Part shown: in pieces, positions 46,201 to 52,550 of the stretch
Position numbering within the stretch: position 1 is the stretch's first letter
Layout: every line of letters starts with the position of its first letter
Assembly: GCF_014652855.1 (NCBI RefSeq)
Contig: NZ_BMZP01000013.1
Coordinates: 1-64,000, forward strand
Length of the DNA stretch: 64,000 bases
Direction of reading: 5' to 3'
From: Novosphingobium pokkalii
GTDB lineage: Bacteria; Pseudomonadota; Alphaproteobacteria; Sphingomonadales; Sphingomonadaceae
Position numbers and translations under genes: made by a program
The notes under the pieces: model-generated
Database searches by the model: none
What the model was told of the DNA's origin: nothing
Seen by the model: the letters and a program-made list of their open reading frames with translations, nothing else

Positions 46201-49055
46201 GCGGTCGCGGTCGATAGCGACGTCACACCAGCGGTCGCCGACGAAACACTCGTCGACAGGTTGCCCACGTTCGCATTTGTGGTGCTGAGGCTGGTGCCCA
46301 GGTTCGCTGTCGCCGTCGACAACGAGGTCACGCCAGCGGTCGCCGATGACACGCTGGTCGACAAGTTACCAACGTTCGCGTTCGTCGTGCTCAGGCTCGT
46401 GCCCAAGTTCGCGGTCGCGGTCGACAGCGAGGTCACGCCCGTCGACAGCGAAGTCACACCAGCAGTCGCCGACGATACGCTCGTCGACAGGTTGCCCACG
46501 TTCGCATTCGTGGTGCTGAGGCTTGTGCCCAGGTTCGCCGTCGCAGTCGACAGCGAGGTAACACCGGCAGTCGCCGACGAAACGCTCGTCGACAGGTTGC
46601 CGACGTTTGCGTTCGTCGTGCTCAGGCTCGTGCCCAAGTTCGCGGTTGCGGTCGACAGCGATGTGACACCAGCCGTGGCGGTCGACACGCTCGTCGACAG
46701 GTTGCCCACGTTCGCGTTCGTGGTGCTTAGGCTCGTGCCCAGGTTCGCCGTCGCGGTCGACAGCGACGTCACATTGCTGTTGGTTGCCACGAACGCCGAC
46801 GAGGTCGACGAGGACAGTGCCGCCAAGCTGCTGCCCGCCGTGCTGAGGCCAGTAGAGAGTTGGCCGACGGTGGCAGCATCGGTGTTCGCCGCGCCATCGG
46901 CAATACCCGTCAGACGCCGCGTACCGAAGTTGGCTTCGCCGTTTGCCGGCGCAGCTTGACTGGTCAGATATGCTGTACCGGCGGTAGCGGCGTTGACGCT
47001 ACTGCCGCTACCGAGGGCAATAGAACCTGAAGTTGCGGACGCGCCAACTTTCGCACCATCACCCAAGGCTATTCCCTTGGAGGCGGCAACTTGGGCTCCT
47101 CGGCCAACAGCTATCCCTGATGTTCCTGTGCCGGATACGGACGCTTGCCCACCGATCGCGATGCTGTCTGCTGTACCAGCGTTAGCACCGGCAGTGGAAT
47201 TGCCGCCGAGGGCAGTCGCTCCCGCACCGGAGGCTTGCGCTTGGGATCCCCCAGCAAAAGAGTAATCACCAGAAGCGGTAAGGTTGTAACCCAAAGCCGT
47301 CGCATTCAGGCCGCTTGCCGTCGCATTGTTGCCTACTGCGACGGCAGAGGTCCCGCTCGCATTAGCCTGGTTCCCCAGAGCCGTATTAAACCCGCCAGCG
47401 CCTGTCTTTGAGTTGACGCCCAACGCGATTGCGTTGTCCCCCCCGGCATAGGCGCTGTTGCCAAGTGCGGCTGAACTCTGGCCTACCGCTGCGGAGTTTA
47501 CACCCAGGGTAGTCGACCCGGCGCCCGACCCCAGCGATCCTGCGTTCGCGCCAATGGAGATGGCGTAGTTGCCGGTTGCGGTAGCCGCGTCGCCCAGCGC
47601 AACGCCGAACTGGCCATTGACCACACTCCCCCGGCCAATGCCGATGCCCGAAGACGCAGTCGTCGAGATGGAAGCCTGCCCACCGATCGCGATGGAATCT
47701 GAAGCACCAGCCTTGGCACCTGCAGTGGCATTGCCGCCGAGGGCAGTCGCTCCTGCGCCGGAGGCTTGCGCTTGGGATCCCCCAGCAAAAGAGTTATCAC
47801 CAGAAGCGGTAAGATTGTAGCCCACAGCCGTCGCATTCAGGCCACTTGCAGTTGCAGTGTTGCCTATTGCAACTGCAGAGGTCCCGCTCGCATTAGCTTG
47901 GTTTCCCAAAGCCGTGTTGTATCCACCAGCACCGGTCTTTGAATTCACGCCCAATGCGATCGCGTTGTCCCCCCCAGCATAGGCGCTATTGCCAAGTGCG
48001 GCTGAACTCTGGCCAACTGCTGCAGAGTTTACACCCAGGGTAGTCGACCCCGCGCCCGACCCCAGCGTTCCTGCGTTTGCGCCAATAGAAATGGCGTAGT
48101 TGCCGGTTGCAGTAGCCGCGTCGCCCAGCGCAACGCCGAACTGGCCATTGACCACACTTCCCCGACCGATGCCAATGCCTGACGACGCAGTCGTCGAAAT
48201 CGAGGCGCTCTGCCCAATCGCTATCGATTGGGCGCCCAAGGCATTTGCCGATTGGCCCACTGCGACGGAACCTTGGGCGGTCGCAGTCGCCTGGTCGCCA
48301 CCGGCGAACGCCCCCGAGTATGCCTGGGAGTTTACGCCGAGCGCAGTCCCACTTGTGCCTGTAGCCTTGGCTGAGTTGCCGATCGCAACACCATTGGCTG
48401 CAGTACTTGCGACATTGGCGCCACTGCCGAGCGCAATGCTGTTCGCCCCCGCAGCAACTGTCGCTGTGCTGCTCGAGCCATTACTCGTCGACGTCTGGGA
48501 CGAACCTATTGCAATTGCATTTGCACCTGCAGTCGCCGCCAGCGTCGCAGTGCTGCCCATCCGAAGCGAATAGGTTCCGCCTACGACATCGGTTGCACCT
48601 ATCTTACCGGAGTTTACATAAAGCTGCCCACCAAGAACCAAAGAATCAACGGAATTATTATAATTAGTAGAATAAAATAACGATGAGCCACTTCTCGTCG
48701 ATGGACTTGATGAATCACAAGCTGAAGAGGACGACTGCACTGTTATACTCGTCGATTCTAGTAAAGCTACACAGGTTGTATCGCCTGCAGTCGTTGTTCC
48801 TTGGATAAACAATTGCGCCGAAGCTTCGGTTGATAGGCCGCCGATCCCCACGATTGATGCAGTGACCGCCCCAACCCCAAGCGCCCCAACCCGCGCCCGC
48901 TTCCCGAACACGACATACATCGACGACATACGCAGGATCGCCATGATCCGCCGCCGCATCCCCTTGCCCGCGGACCGAATGCCCACCGCATTGCCGAAAT
49001 GCGCATGATTGTTCTGCCGCGCCTGCCGGCGCTCCTCATAAGTCTTGTAGTTCAT
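40284..49055 (-). CDS. Giant trimeric autotransporter adhesin (YadA-like)
   Basis: A 2923-residue type Vc autotransporter. Extended signal peptide of about 80 residues (YEERRQARQNNHAHFGNAVG, cleavage near TEASAQ). YadA-type head repeats (ALGVNSQAYSGAFAGG and similar) form head 1 (about 150-700), followed by a neck motif (ADGAANTDAATVGQLS), coiled-coil stalk 1 (about 740-1410), head 2, a neck (GSNPTDAVNVAQLS), stalk 2 (about 1650-2590), head 3, a neck (DGIADTDAATVGQ) and a C-terminal YadA anchor (RFSIGGAVGGFDGYQAFAVG, ending GVSFGW). The stalks are extraordinarily Ser/Thr-rich. Three copies trimerise through the anchor. It lies 48 bp after a DUF4019 gene and upstream of three putative glycosyltransferases. 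Role: surface attachment or autoagglutination. Confidence 0.95.
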   Translation of the reverse strand: MNYKTYEERRQARQNNHAHFGNAVGIRSAGKGMRRRIMAILRMSSMYVVFGKRARVGALGVGAVTASIVGIGGLSTEASAQLFIQGTTTAGDTTCVALLESTSITVQSSSSACDSSSPSTRSGSSLFYSTNYNNSVDSLVLGGQLYVNSGKIGATDVVGGTYSLRMGSTATLAATAGANAIAIGSSQTSTSNGSSSTATVAAGANSIALGSGANVASTAANGVAIGNSAKATGTSGTALGVNSQAYSGAFAGGDQATATAQGSVAVGQSANALGAQSIAIGQSASISTTASSGIGIGRGSVVNGQFGVALGDAATATGNYAISIGANAGTLGSGAGSTTLGVNSAAVGQSSAALGNSAYAGGDNAIALGVNSKTGAGGYNTALGNQANASGTSAVAIGNTATASGLNATAVGYNLTASGDNSFAGGSQAQASGAGATALGGNATAGAKAGASDSIAIGGQASISTTASSGIGIGRGSVVNGQFGVALGDAATATGNYAISIGANAGSLGSGAGSTTLGVNSAAVGQSSAALGNSAYAGGDNAIALGVNSKTGAGGFNTALGNQANASGTSAVAVGNNATASGLNATALGYNLTASGDYSFAGGSQAQASGAGATALGGNSTAGANAGTADSIAIGGQASVSGTGTSGIAVGRGAQVAASKGIALGDGAKVGASATSGSIALGSGSSVNAATAGTAYLTSQAAPANGEANFGTRRLTGIADGAANTDAATVGQLSTGLSTAGSSLAALSSSTSSAFVATNSNVTSLSTATANLGTSLSTTNANVGNLSTSVSTATAGVTSLSTATANLGTSLSTTNANVGNLSTSVSSATAGVTSLSTATANLGTSLSTTNANVGNLSTSVSSATAGVTSLSTGVTSLSTATANLGTSLSTTNANVGNLSTSVSSATAGVTSLSTATANLGTSLSTTNANVGNLSTSVSSATAGVTSLSTATANLGTSLSTTNANVGNLSTSVSSATAGVSSLSTGVSGLSTGVTSLSTATANLGTSLSTTNANVGNLSTSVSSATAGVTSLSTATANLGTSLSTTNANVGNLSTSVSTATAGVTSLSTATANLGTSLSTTNANVGNLSTSVSSATSGVSSLSTGVSGLSTGVTSLSTATANLGTSLSTTNANVGNLSTSVSSATAGVTSLSTATANLGTSLSTTNANVGNLSTSVSSATTGVNSLSTATANLGTSLSTTNANVGNLSTSVSSATTGVNSLSTATANLGSSLSTTNANVGNLSTSVSSATVGVNSLSTATANLGNSLSTTNANVGNLSTSVSSATVGVNSLSTATANLGNSLSTTNANVGNLSTSVSSATAGVNSLSTATANLGNSLSTTNANVGNLSTSVSSATAGVASLSTGVSGLSTGVTSLSTATANLGTSLSTTNANVSNLAASVSTTNDSVSSLSTGLATTNSQLTSLSSTVSSAASAAAGDRIAIGANSAAPTAAGNQAVAAGDAASAGGTQSVALGSGATASNTKAIAIGAGAKASGVQSISIGDGEVTGDNSGAFGDPSTVSGSGSYSVGNNNTIEADNAGIFGNSGTIPLGANGARIVGNNSYVGAAATNAMVLGNNASVSVADGVAIGSNSVANVGAGAYGWDPSTGAITTTGTGPAWQSSYGAVSVGSDLTGTRQIINVAAGSNPTDAVNVAQLSTLASAGASSLASLSTATAASLSTVGSDIASVSSASSSGLASLSTSTTSLSTGLTSLSTATDSGLASVSSATSSGLASLSTSTTSLSTGLTSLSTATGSGLASVSSATSSGLSSLSTSTAASLSTVSSDVASVSSASSSGLASLSTSTTSLSTGLTSLSTATGSGLASVSSATSSGLSSLSTSTAASLSTVSSDVASVSSASSSGLASLSTSTTSLSTGLTSLSTATDSGLASVSSATSSGLSSLSTSTTSLSTGLTSLSTATDSGLASVSSATSSGLSSLSTSTAASLSTVASDVASVSTASSSGLASLSTSTTSLSTGLTSLSTATDSGLASVSSATSSGLSSLSTTTAASLSTVSSDVASVSSASSSGLASLSTSTTSLSTGLTSLSTATDSGLASVSSATSSGLSSLSTSTAASLSTVASDVASVSTASSSGLASLSTTTAASLSTVASDVASVSTASSSGLASLSTTTTSLSTGLTSLSTATESGLASVSTATSSGLSSLSTTTAASLSTIASDVASVSTASSSGLASLSTSTAASLSTVASDVASVSTASSSGLASLSTTTAASLSSVASDVASVSTASSSGLASLSTTTAASLSTVASDVASVSTASSSGLASLSTTTAASLSTITNDVASVSTATSSGLASLSTGVTAVSTGLTSLSTTTQSGLASVSTATSSGLSSLSTTTAASLSTVVSDVASVSTASSSGLASLSTTTAASLSTITNDVASVSTATSSGLASLSTGVTAVSTGLTSLSTTTQSGLASVSTATSSGLSSLSTTTAASLSTVASEVASVSSATSSGLASLSTGVTSLSTGVTSLSSGVNSLSTGVTSLSTATSSGLSSLSTTTAASLSTVASEVASVSTATSSGLASLSTTTAASLSTVASEVASVSSVTSSGLASLSTTTASGLASLSTTTSSTLSSVASSMSTLSTAVAPIVQQAAAAAANGGGAVATNIGGANSDGTLQTQGGITGGSTQVAGNVSGSCTSASAIDATATGVCAQAKASGGTAYGSNAFASQSNATAVGFRASATGDSATSIGYANIASGVSTVAIGNANQVSGTQSIAIGYKNVVSGANSGAFGDPNVISGNSSYAVGNNNTIASNKVFVLGNNVNVAAGNDGAVVLGDGSTASGANTVSVGSAGQTRRITNVSDGIADTDAATVGQVNRATTALGNQIAGVQTQVYDLARSTSFGIAGATAIGMIPDIDPDQRFSIGGAVGGFDGYQAFAVGFTGRVSDNVKVRAAASISGGKSTYGAGVSFGW
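41290..44090 (-). repeat. Stalk 2: Ser/Thr-rich heptad repeats in the adhesin
   Basis: About 2.8 kb of degenerate direct repeats encode 28- and 35-residue units such as GLASLSTSTTSLSTGLTSLS and TAASLSTVASDVASVSTASS. Both unit lengths are multiples of seven, with L/V at alternating 3-4 spacing, so they form coiled coil. Confidence 0.85.
44830..46830 (-). repeat. Stalk 1: about 17 copies of a 105-bp (35-residue) repeat
   Basis: The unit contains SLSTATANLGTSLSTT then NANVGNLSTSVSSATAG. Hydrophobic V/L fall at heptad positions 1, 4, 11, 15, 22, 25 and 29. Extra 7- and 14-residue segments (VTSLSTG and VSSLSTGVSGLSTG) keep the heptad phase. Near-identity of units suggests copy-number change by recombination. 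Confidence 0.9.
47147..48208 (-). repeat. Tandem 531-bp duplication in head 1 of the adhesin
   Basis: Two nearly identical blocks with a period of 531 bp (177 codons), 47147-47677 and 47678-48208, cover head repeats such as GSVVNGQFGVALGDAATATG. They differ by scattered mostly silent changes, indicating a fairly recent duplication. Confidence 0.8.
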
Positions 49056-49103
49056 GAGATTCCCCTTGCGTGATGGTGCGCACCCGGCCTCGCGCCTGCG
49101 CGA

Positions 49104-49661
49104 TTATTTCTTCGGATTGGTGGTGGGCGCCGGCTGACCGACAGCGGCGGCAACGAAGCCGCACAGACGCCACTGGTTGTCGCTGTCGCGGTGGAAGGTG
49201 ATAGTTTCGAGCCGGCCCCGCTGCGGCCCGGTCTCGACACCAAGAACCACCACCACGTATTCACCGGGAGGCGGCGTCCCTGGTGCGGGTGCTGCGCTGA
49301 CGACCTCTCGCCTGACCGCGACCCAATCGCGGCCCGTCGCGGAGCCAGTCTGGCTCAAGACATCCCGAACCTGCGCAACAAATGCCTGCTTTGCCTGAGC
49401 CGCCTTCATGACCGGCGAAGAACTTTCGTAGAGGCCCTCCAGCAGCCCACCGGCAGCCGCCTCCGACACCTGGATAGCCTGCGCCATGAAGTAGTTGGCC
49501 GAAAGCCGAGCCGGCCCCGCTGCCGGTTGCGCCGGCGCAACAGCGGTTCCAGTGCCCGCCGCCGATCGCGACGGTGAACCACCTGCCTGCGCCATGGCGC
49601 CCGCAGACATGGTCAGAAGAGGTAGCAGCCACAGGGCATGCCACCGGCGCAAAGGCCTCAT
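49104..49661 (-). CDS. DUF4019-like secreted protein
   Basis: A 185-residue exported protein. Signal peptide (WHALWLLPLLTMSAGAMAQA), Pro/Ala/Ser-rich linker, then a domain matching DUF4019: FMAQAIQVSEAAAGGLLEGL, DWVAVRREVVSAAPAPGTPP, GEYVVVVLGVETGPQRGRLE and DSDNQWRLCGFVAAAVGQ. ATG 49661 is chosen over 49676 because it overlaps the stop of the upstream small ORF (ATGA) and has GGAG upstream. DUF4019 proteins are often near surface adhesins; a periplasmic helper role is possible. The adhesin start is 48 bp downstream. Confidence 0.7.
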   Translation of the reverse strand: MRPLRRWHALWLLPLLTMSAGAMAQAGGSPSRSAAGTGTAVAPAQPAAGPARLSANYFMAQAIQVSEAAAGGLLEGLYESSSPVMKAAQAKQAFVAQVRDVLSQTGSATGRDWVAVRREVVSAAPAPGTPPPGEYVVVVLGVETGPQRGRLETITFHRDSDNQWRLCGFVAAAVGQPAPTTNPKK

Positions 49662-49855
49662 ACGCAGGCACTCCATTCAGATCTGGAAGAGTTGAAAGCG
49701 GCAGCAGCGCGCCCCGCATCGGCGGCGGCCCGGCCAGGATGCGCACGTGACGGGGAAAAGCTGGCGCTGCCAGGCGGCGCAGCCCTCCCCCCGCCACCGC
49801 GGCCCGGAGACCGCACTTCGGATTGCGACCCGAAGATGTCCTGGAAGCCGCCCAT
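49658..49855 (-). CDS. Small basic, Gly/Ala-rich protein (coupled ORF)
   Basis: 65 residues beginning MGGFQDIFGSQSEVRSPGRG, then low-complexity Gly/Ala/Arg/Ser sequence. Its ATG overlaps the stop of the small membrane-protein gene (TGATG) and its stop overlaps the DUF4019 ATG (ATGA). This unbroken chain of overlaps is the main reason to call it. No conserved domain; it could also be a coupling device for translation. Confidence 0.45.
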   Translation of the reverse strand: MGGFQDIFGSQSEVRSPGRGGGGRAAPPGSASFSPSRAHPGRAAADAGRAAAAFNSSRSEWSACV

Positions 49856-50019
49856 CACCAGAGCGCCTTCACGGCGAAGTAGATGCCGACCCACAGCAGC
49901 GCGCTCAGCGGAAGCGCGAACAGGATCCCTCGCACGAGACCGAACGGCTCTTCGTCCGGCCACGCCTCCGGATCCTGCGCTGCCTGCCGGTCCAGCAGAT
50001 ACTCCTGGTCCGAGCGCAT
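49855..50019 (-). CDS. Small single-pass membrane protein (54 residues)
   Basis: MRSDQEYLLDRQAAQDPEAW, an acidic cytoplasmic stretch, then one membrane helix (GILFALPLSALLWVGIYFAV) and KALW. Its ATG overlaps the stop of the EAL-like gene (TGATG), and the next ORF starts on its own stop in the same way. It is too short for common ORF length cut-offs. Probably a small membrane partner of the EAL-like protein or of adhesin export. Confidence 0.6.
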   Translation of the reverse strand: MRSDQEYLLDRQAAQDPEAWPDEEPFGLVRGILFALPLSALLWVGIYFAVKALW

Positions 50020-51380
50020 CACTGCCCTCCGCCGCTGCGCTGACGCGGGTCGATGAACGGCGCAAAGCTGGAAATGCGCGCGGAGCGTTCGCCAGCACGA
50101 GCATGCCCGCGCCAGCTTGGCTCACCCAGGAAATCGCCCGCGCCCCAATGGACGCCCGAATCCAACGCCAACGTGGCAAGCTCGCGATCGCCGACGCCGT
50201 CGGCGACCACGACAGGCGCCAGCGATCCGGCAAGGCTCACGGTACGGCAGAAGAGTTGCTCGTCCGGTTCGCGCCGCGCGCTCAGACGCAGAAATAGAGC
50301 ATCGAGCATGACAACGTCCGGCCGCAACGCCATCATGGTCGCGATCGCCACTTGCCCGGAACCAAGCCCTTCGAGCACGACCCGGCAACCCAGACGCCGC
50401 AGACGGTCGGCAAAGGCGACGGCTTCGCCGGTAACGACGAAAGACTGTGCGCAGTCGATCGCGATGAAGAGCCGGACCGCCAGCAACCTGTCCTGGGCAA
50501 GCCGCGCCAGTAGCCCATCCCACCAGCCGGATGCGCGAAAGCTTAGCGCGGAAATCGCGACGCAGACTGCGGGCGCGTCGCTGTGCGCAAGATGCTCGAC
50601 AGCTTCGCAAAGGAGCGCCTGGTCAAACGCCTGGACGACGCCCGCACGCTCGAGCGAGCGGTAGGGCAACTCCCGCGCCTCGATCTGCCCCCTCCGTCCG
50701 GGAGCCGCAATCCTGGCCCGCAGAAAGAGAATGGCGTCACTGTCGAGGCTGCGAACCGGCTGCCACGCAAACTGCAGCTCTCCGGCATTCAACTCGGCGT
50801 AGAATGCCGCCGCCGCCGCCATGTCCCGCGCAGCGAGATCCGGCACGTCAGAACAGGTAGGCGGCAACTGGGCGCGACCCGGAATGCGCCCCCGTGCCTC
50901 GTGCAGCAGAAGGTCGAGAACCTCTTCATCACCGTAATCAGGGTCCGTTTCGACACAGCCCCAGGACAGTGAAACGTGAACCGAAGCCCCGTCGACGCAG
51001 ACCGGCAAACGCGCACAAGCGACAAGCCATGTGCTGATCTGCGCATATTCAGGCTGAATATCGGACAGGCCGCGCTCAGCAGATCCCCGCGCGACAAGAT
51101 CGAACTCCGCGACACCTCTGCGCACGACACCACCGATGAAGCCATCGGCCTCATCGAAGCGGCACTCGAAAAAGGATCTGACCGAAGCAGCAACTGTTGC
51201 CGCGAAGGGCGCGCCATAACAGGCGCAGATCACGTCGAAATTGTCGATCCTGACCGCGAACAGCAAGACCGCGTCATCGGAATCCATGAACGGCGTGGCG
51301 AACGCACGCGGGGCGCGGAACAGCCGATCCGCCACCCCGCCCCTCTCATATGCCCCGTTCGGGACCCGTTCGATCCGCAT
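50019..51380 (-). CDS. Degenerate GGDEF/EAL-like protein heading the adhesin cluster
   Basis: A 453-residue cytosolic protein. The N-terminal half has a GGDEF-like fold (DDAVLLFAVRIDNFDVICAC, VHVSLSWGCVETDPDYGDEE) without a GGDEF signature. The C-terminal half follows an EAL domain (ELQFAWQPVRSLDSDAILFL, RLGCRVVLEGLGSGQVAIAT, RPDVVMLDALFLRLSA), but the E-A-L triplet reads L-R-A and other metal-binding acidic residues are replaced. It is therefore probably a c-di-GMP receptor or a protein-interaction module, not a phosphodiesterase. ATG 51380 is chosen because the alternative TTG at 51485 lies beyond the recombination site at 51424-51444. It is the first gene of a coupled chain leading to the giant adhesin. 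Confidence 0.65.
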   Translation of the reverse strand: MRIERVPNGAYERGGVADRLFRAPRAFATPFMDSDDAVLLFAVRIDNFDVICACYGAPFAATVAASVRSFFECRFDEADGFIGGVVRRGVAEFDLVARGSAERGLSDIQPEYAQISTWLVACARLPVCVDGASVHVSLSWGCVETDPDYGDEEVLDLLLHEARGRIPGRAQLPPTCSDVPDLAARDMAAAAAFYAELNAGELQFAWQPVRSLDSDAILFLRARIAAPGRRGQIEARELPYRSLERAGVVQAFDQALLCEAVEHLAHSDAPAVCVAISALSFRASGWWDGLLARLAQDRLLAVRLFIAIDCAQSFVVTGEAVAFADRLRRLGCRVVLEGLGSGQVAIATMMALRPDVVMLDALFLRLSARREPDEQLFCRTVSLAGSLAPVVVADGVGDRELATLALDSGVHWGAGDFLGEPSWRGHARAGERSARISSFAPFIDPRQRSGGGQ

Positions 51381-51423
51381 TGCTGCCCCCGGCTGCGAGG
51401 GCGATTCCGCCCCCTCCTGCCGA

Positions 51424-51444
51424 GACGGAATAACTAGTTCTGTT
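51424..51444 (+). promoter_or_regulatory. Candidate recombination site, left (IRL)
   Basis: Arms GACGGAA (51424-51430) and TTCTGTT (51438-51444) flank a 7-bp centre TAACTAG. It is an inverted copy of the site at 52255-52275, with 17 identical bases including the whole centre. It lies between the EAL-like start (51380) and the recombinase start (51518). Confidence 0.7.
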
Positions 51445-51517
51445 ACACCGTCGGGCGATTGCGGTTTACGCCGCCAGCCTGCCAATCAGTTGACATCAAG
51501 AACAAGGGCGCATTCCG

Positions 51518-52141
51518 ATGCAACAGATGATCTACGGCACCAATGGCCAGAGAAAATACCTGACGAGCGCTGAGCGTCGTGCCTTTCTTTCCGCAGCTGC
51601 GAACTTCGAACGCGACACATTGACCTTGTGCTGGGTCATATCCGCGACCGGATGCCGCATATCCGAGGCACTTTCATTAACGGAAAACAGTATAGACCGG
51701 CACGATCGCATGATCGTTATAGAGTGCCTCAAGAAGCGCCGTCGTGGGGTCTACCGCTCGATCCCGGTCCCCGCAGCCCTGATCGATCTGTTGACTGACG
51801 TGCACCAGCTTGGCGGCCATGTCGGCCAAGGCAAGGTGCCGGCAAAGCTTTGGTCGTTCTCGCGCGTCACCGCCTATCGGCGGATCCGCAAGGTCATGGA
51901 GTCGGCGCACCTCAATGGACTTCATGCAATGCCGAAGGGACTGCGGCATTGTTTTGGCGTTTCAGCGATCCAGAGCCAGGTCCCGCTCAATCTGGTGCAG
52001 CGTTGGCTTGGACATGCCGATATGCGCACCACGGCGATCTACGCCGGCGCCATGGGTCCGGAAGAGCGGAACATCGCGCGCCGCATGTGGCGGGCAAACG
52101 CCCTCAAACTCCCGGATTATTCGCAGATTGCAGCGGAATAG
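51518..52141 (+). CDS. FimB-size tyrosine recombinase inside inverted sites
   Basis: A 207-residue single-domain tyrosine recombinase lacking the usual N-terminal core-binding domain, a size typical of FimB/FimE-type DNA invertases. Catalytic features: Arg in SATGCRISEALSL, Lys in IECLKKRRRGVYRS, box II MPKGLRHCFGVSA (Lys at the usual first-His position, as in this subfamily), His in VQRWLGHADMRTT and Tyr in TTAIYAGAMG. It is divergent from the EAL/adhesin cluster and enclosed by two inverted, identical-centre sites. It probably inverts the segment that carries it. Confidence 0.85.
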   Translation: MQQMIYGTNGQRKYLTSAERRAFLSAAANFERDTLTLCWVISATGCRISEALSLTENSIDRHDRMIVIECLKKRRRGVYRSIPVPAALIDLLTDVHQLGGHVGQGKVPAKLWSFSRVTAYRRIRKVMESAHLNGLHAMPKGLRHCFGVSAIQSQVPLNLVQRWLGHADMRTTAIYAGAMGPEERNIARRMWRANALKLPDYSQIAAE

Positions 52142-52254
52142 CGAACCGTTGCCGCGCACCGGGCTTGCGTAACATGGCGCAATACGGCGAGGCGCTTCGC
52201 AGAAAATAAAACAGGCAAAATGGTGAGAAATCGGGTATGATGCTTGCACACCGC

Positions 52255-52275
52255 AACAGAACTAGTTATTCTGTT
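52255..52275 (-). promoter_or_regulatory. Candidate recombination site, right (IRR)
   Basis: Perfect inverted arms AACAGAA (52255-52261) and TTCTGTT (52269-52275) flank the 7-bp centre CTAGTTA, the classical layout of a tyrosine-recombinase crossover site. The complement of the centre equals that of the left site. Just inside the segment, TATGAT at 52236-52241 could be a -10 element pointing outward across this site; no good -35 is visible. Confidence 0.7.
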
Positions 52276-52550
52276 TCACGAAAATCCTTGTAATCATTTG
52301 ATCTACATCGCTATTTTTCTCCGACCTGATTTTACATTTGCCTGTATAGGGCGCGTTTGAAGCTCTGCATCCCCGAACGAACAACTATCCGGTTAGTTGC
52401 AGTTGAAAATGATACGCGCGCCAAGATCAAGCGACTTATGACGCATTGCAGCATATGTTGCTCAATCGGAGAGACGGGCAGGCCCCTTCCCGCCGCCACG
52501 GAAGGCCCGTGCGGAGGCTCGTCATAAGATCGTCATATGAAAGTTAGAGG
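52276..52550. other. Intergenic region right of the invertible segment
   Basis: 275 bp, AT-richer than average at its left end, with no supported gene. It lies downstream of the response-regulator gene and outside the right recombination site. A GC-rich inverted segment (GGCAGGCCCCTTCCCGCCG and following, about 52480-52515) may terminate the regulator transcript. Confidence 0.35.

Noticed and set aside
41290..46830. Regularly spaced direct repeats, considered as CRISPR-like
   Set aside because: Units are contiguous coding repeats in heptad frame with no unique spacers and no cas genes.
44503..46959. 818-codon open frame on the + strand
   Set aside because: Same cause: antisense to stalk 1 repeats.
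51381..51485. Longer EAL-like start (TTG 51485)
   Set aside because: It would place the proposed recombination site inside the coding region; no clear ribosome site.
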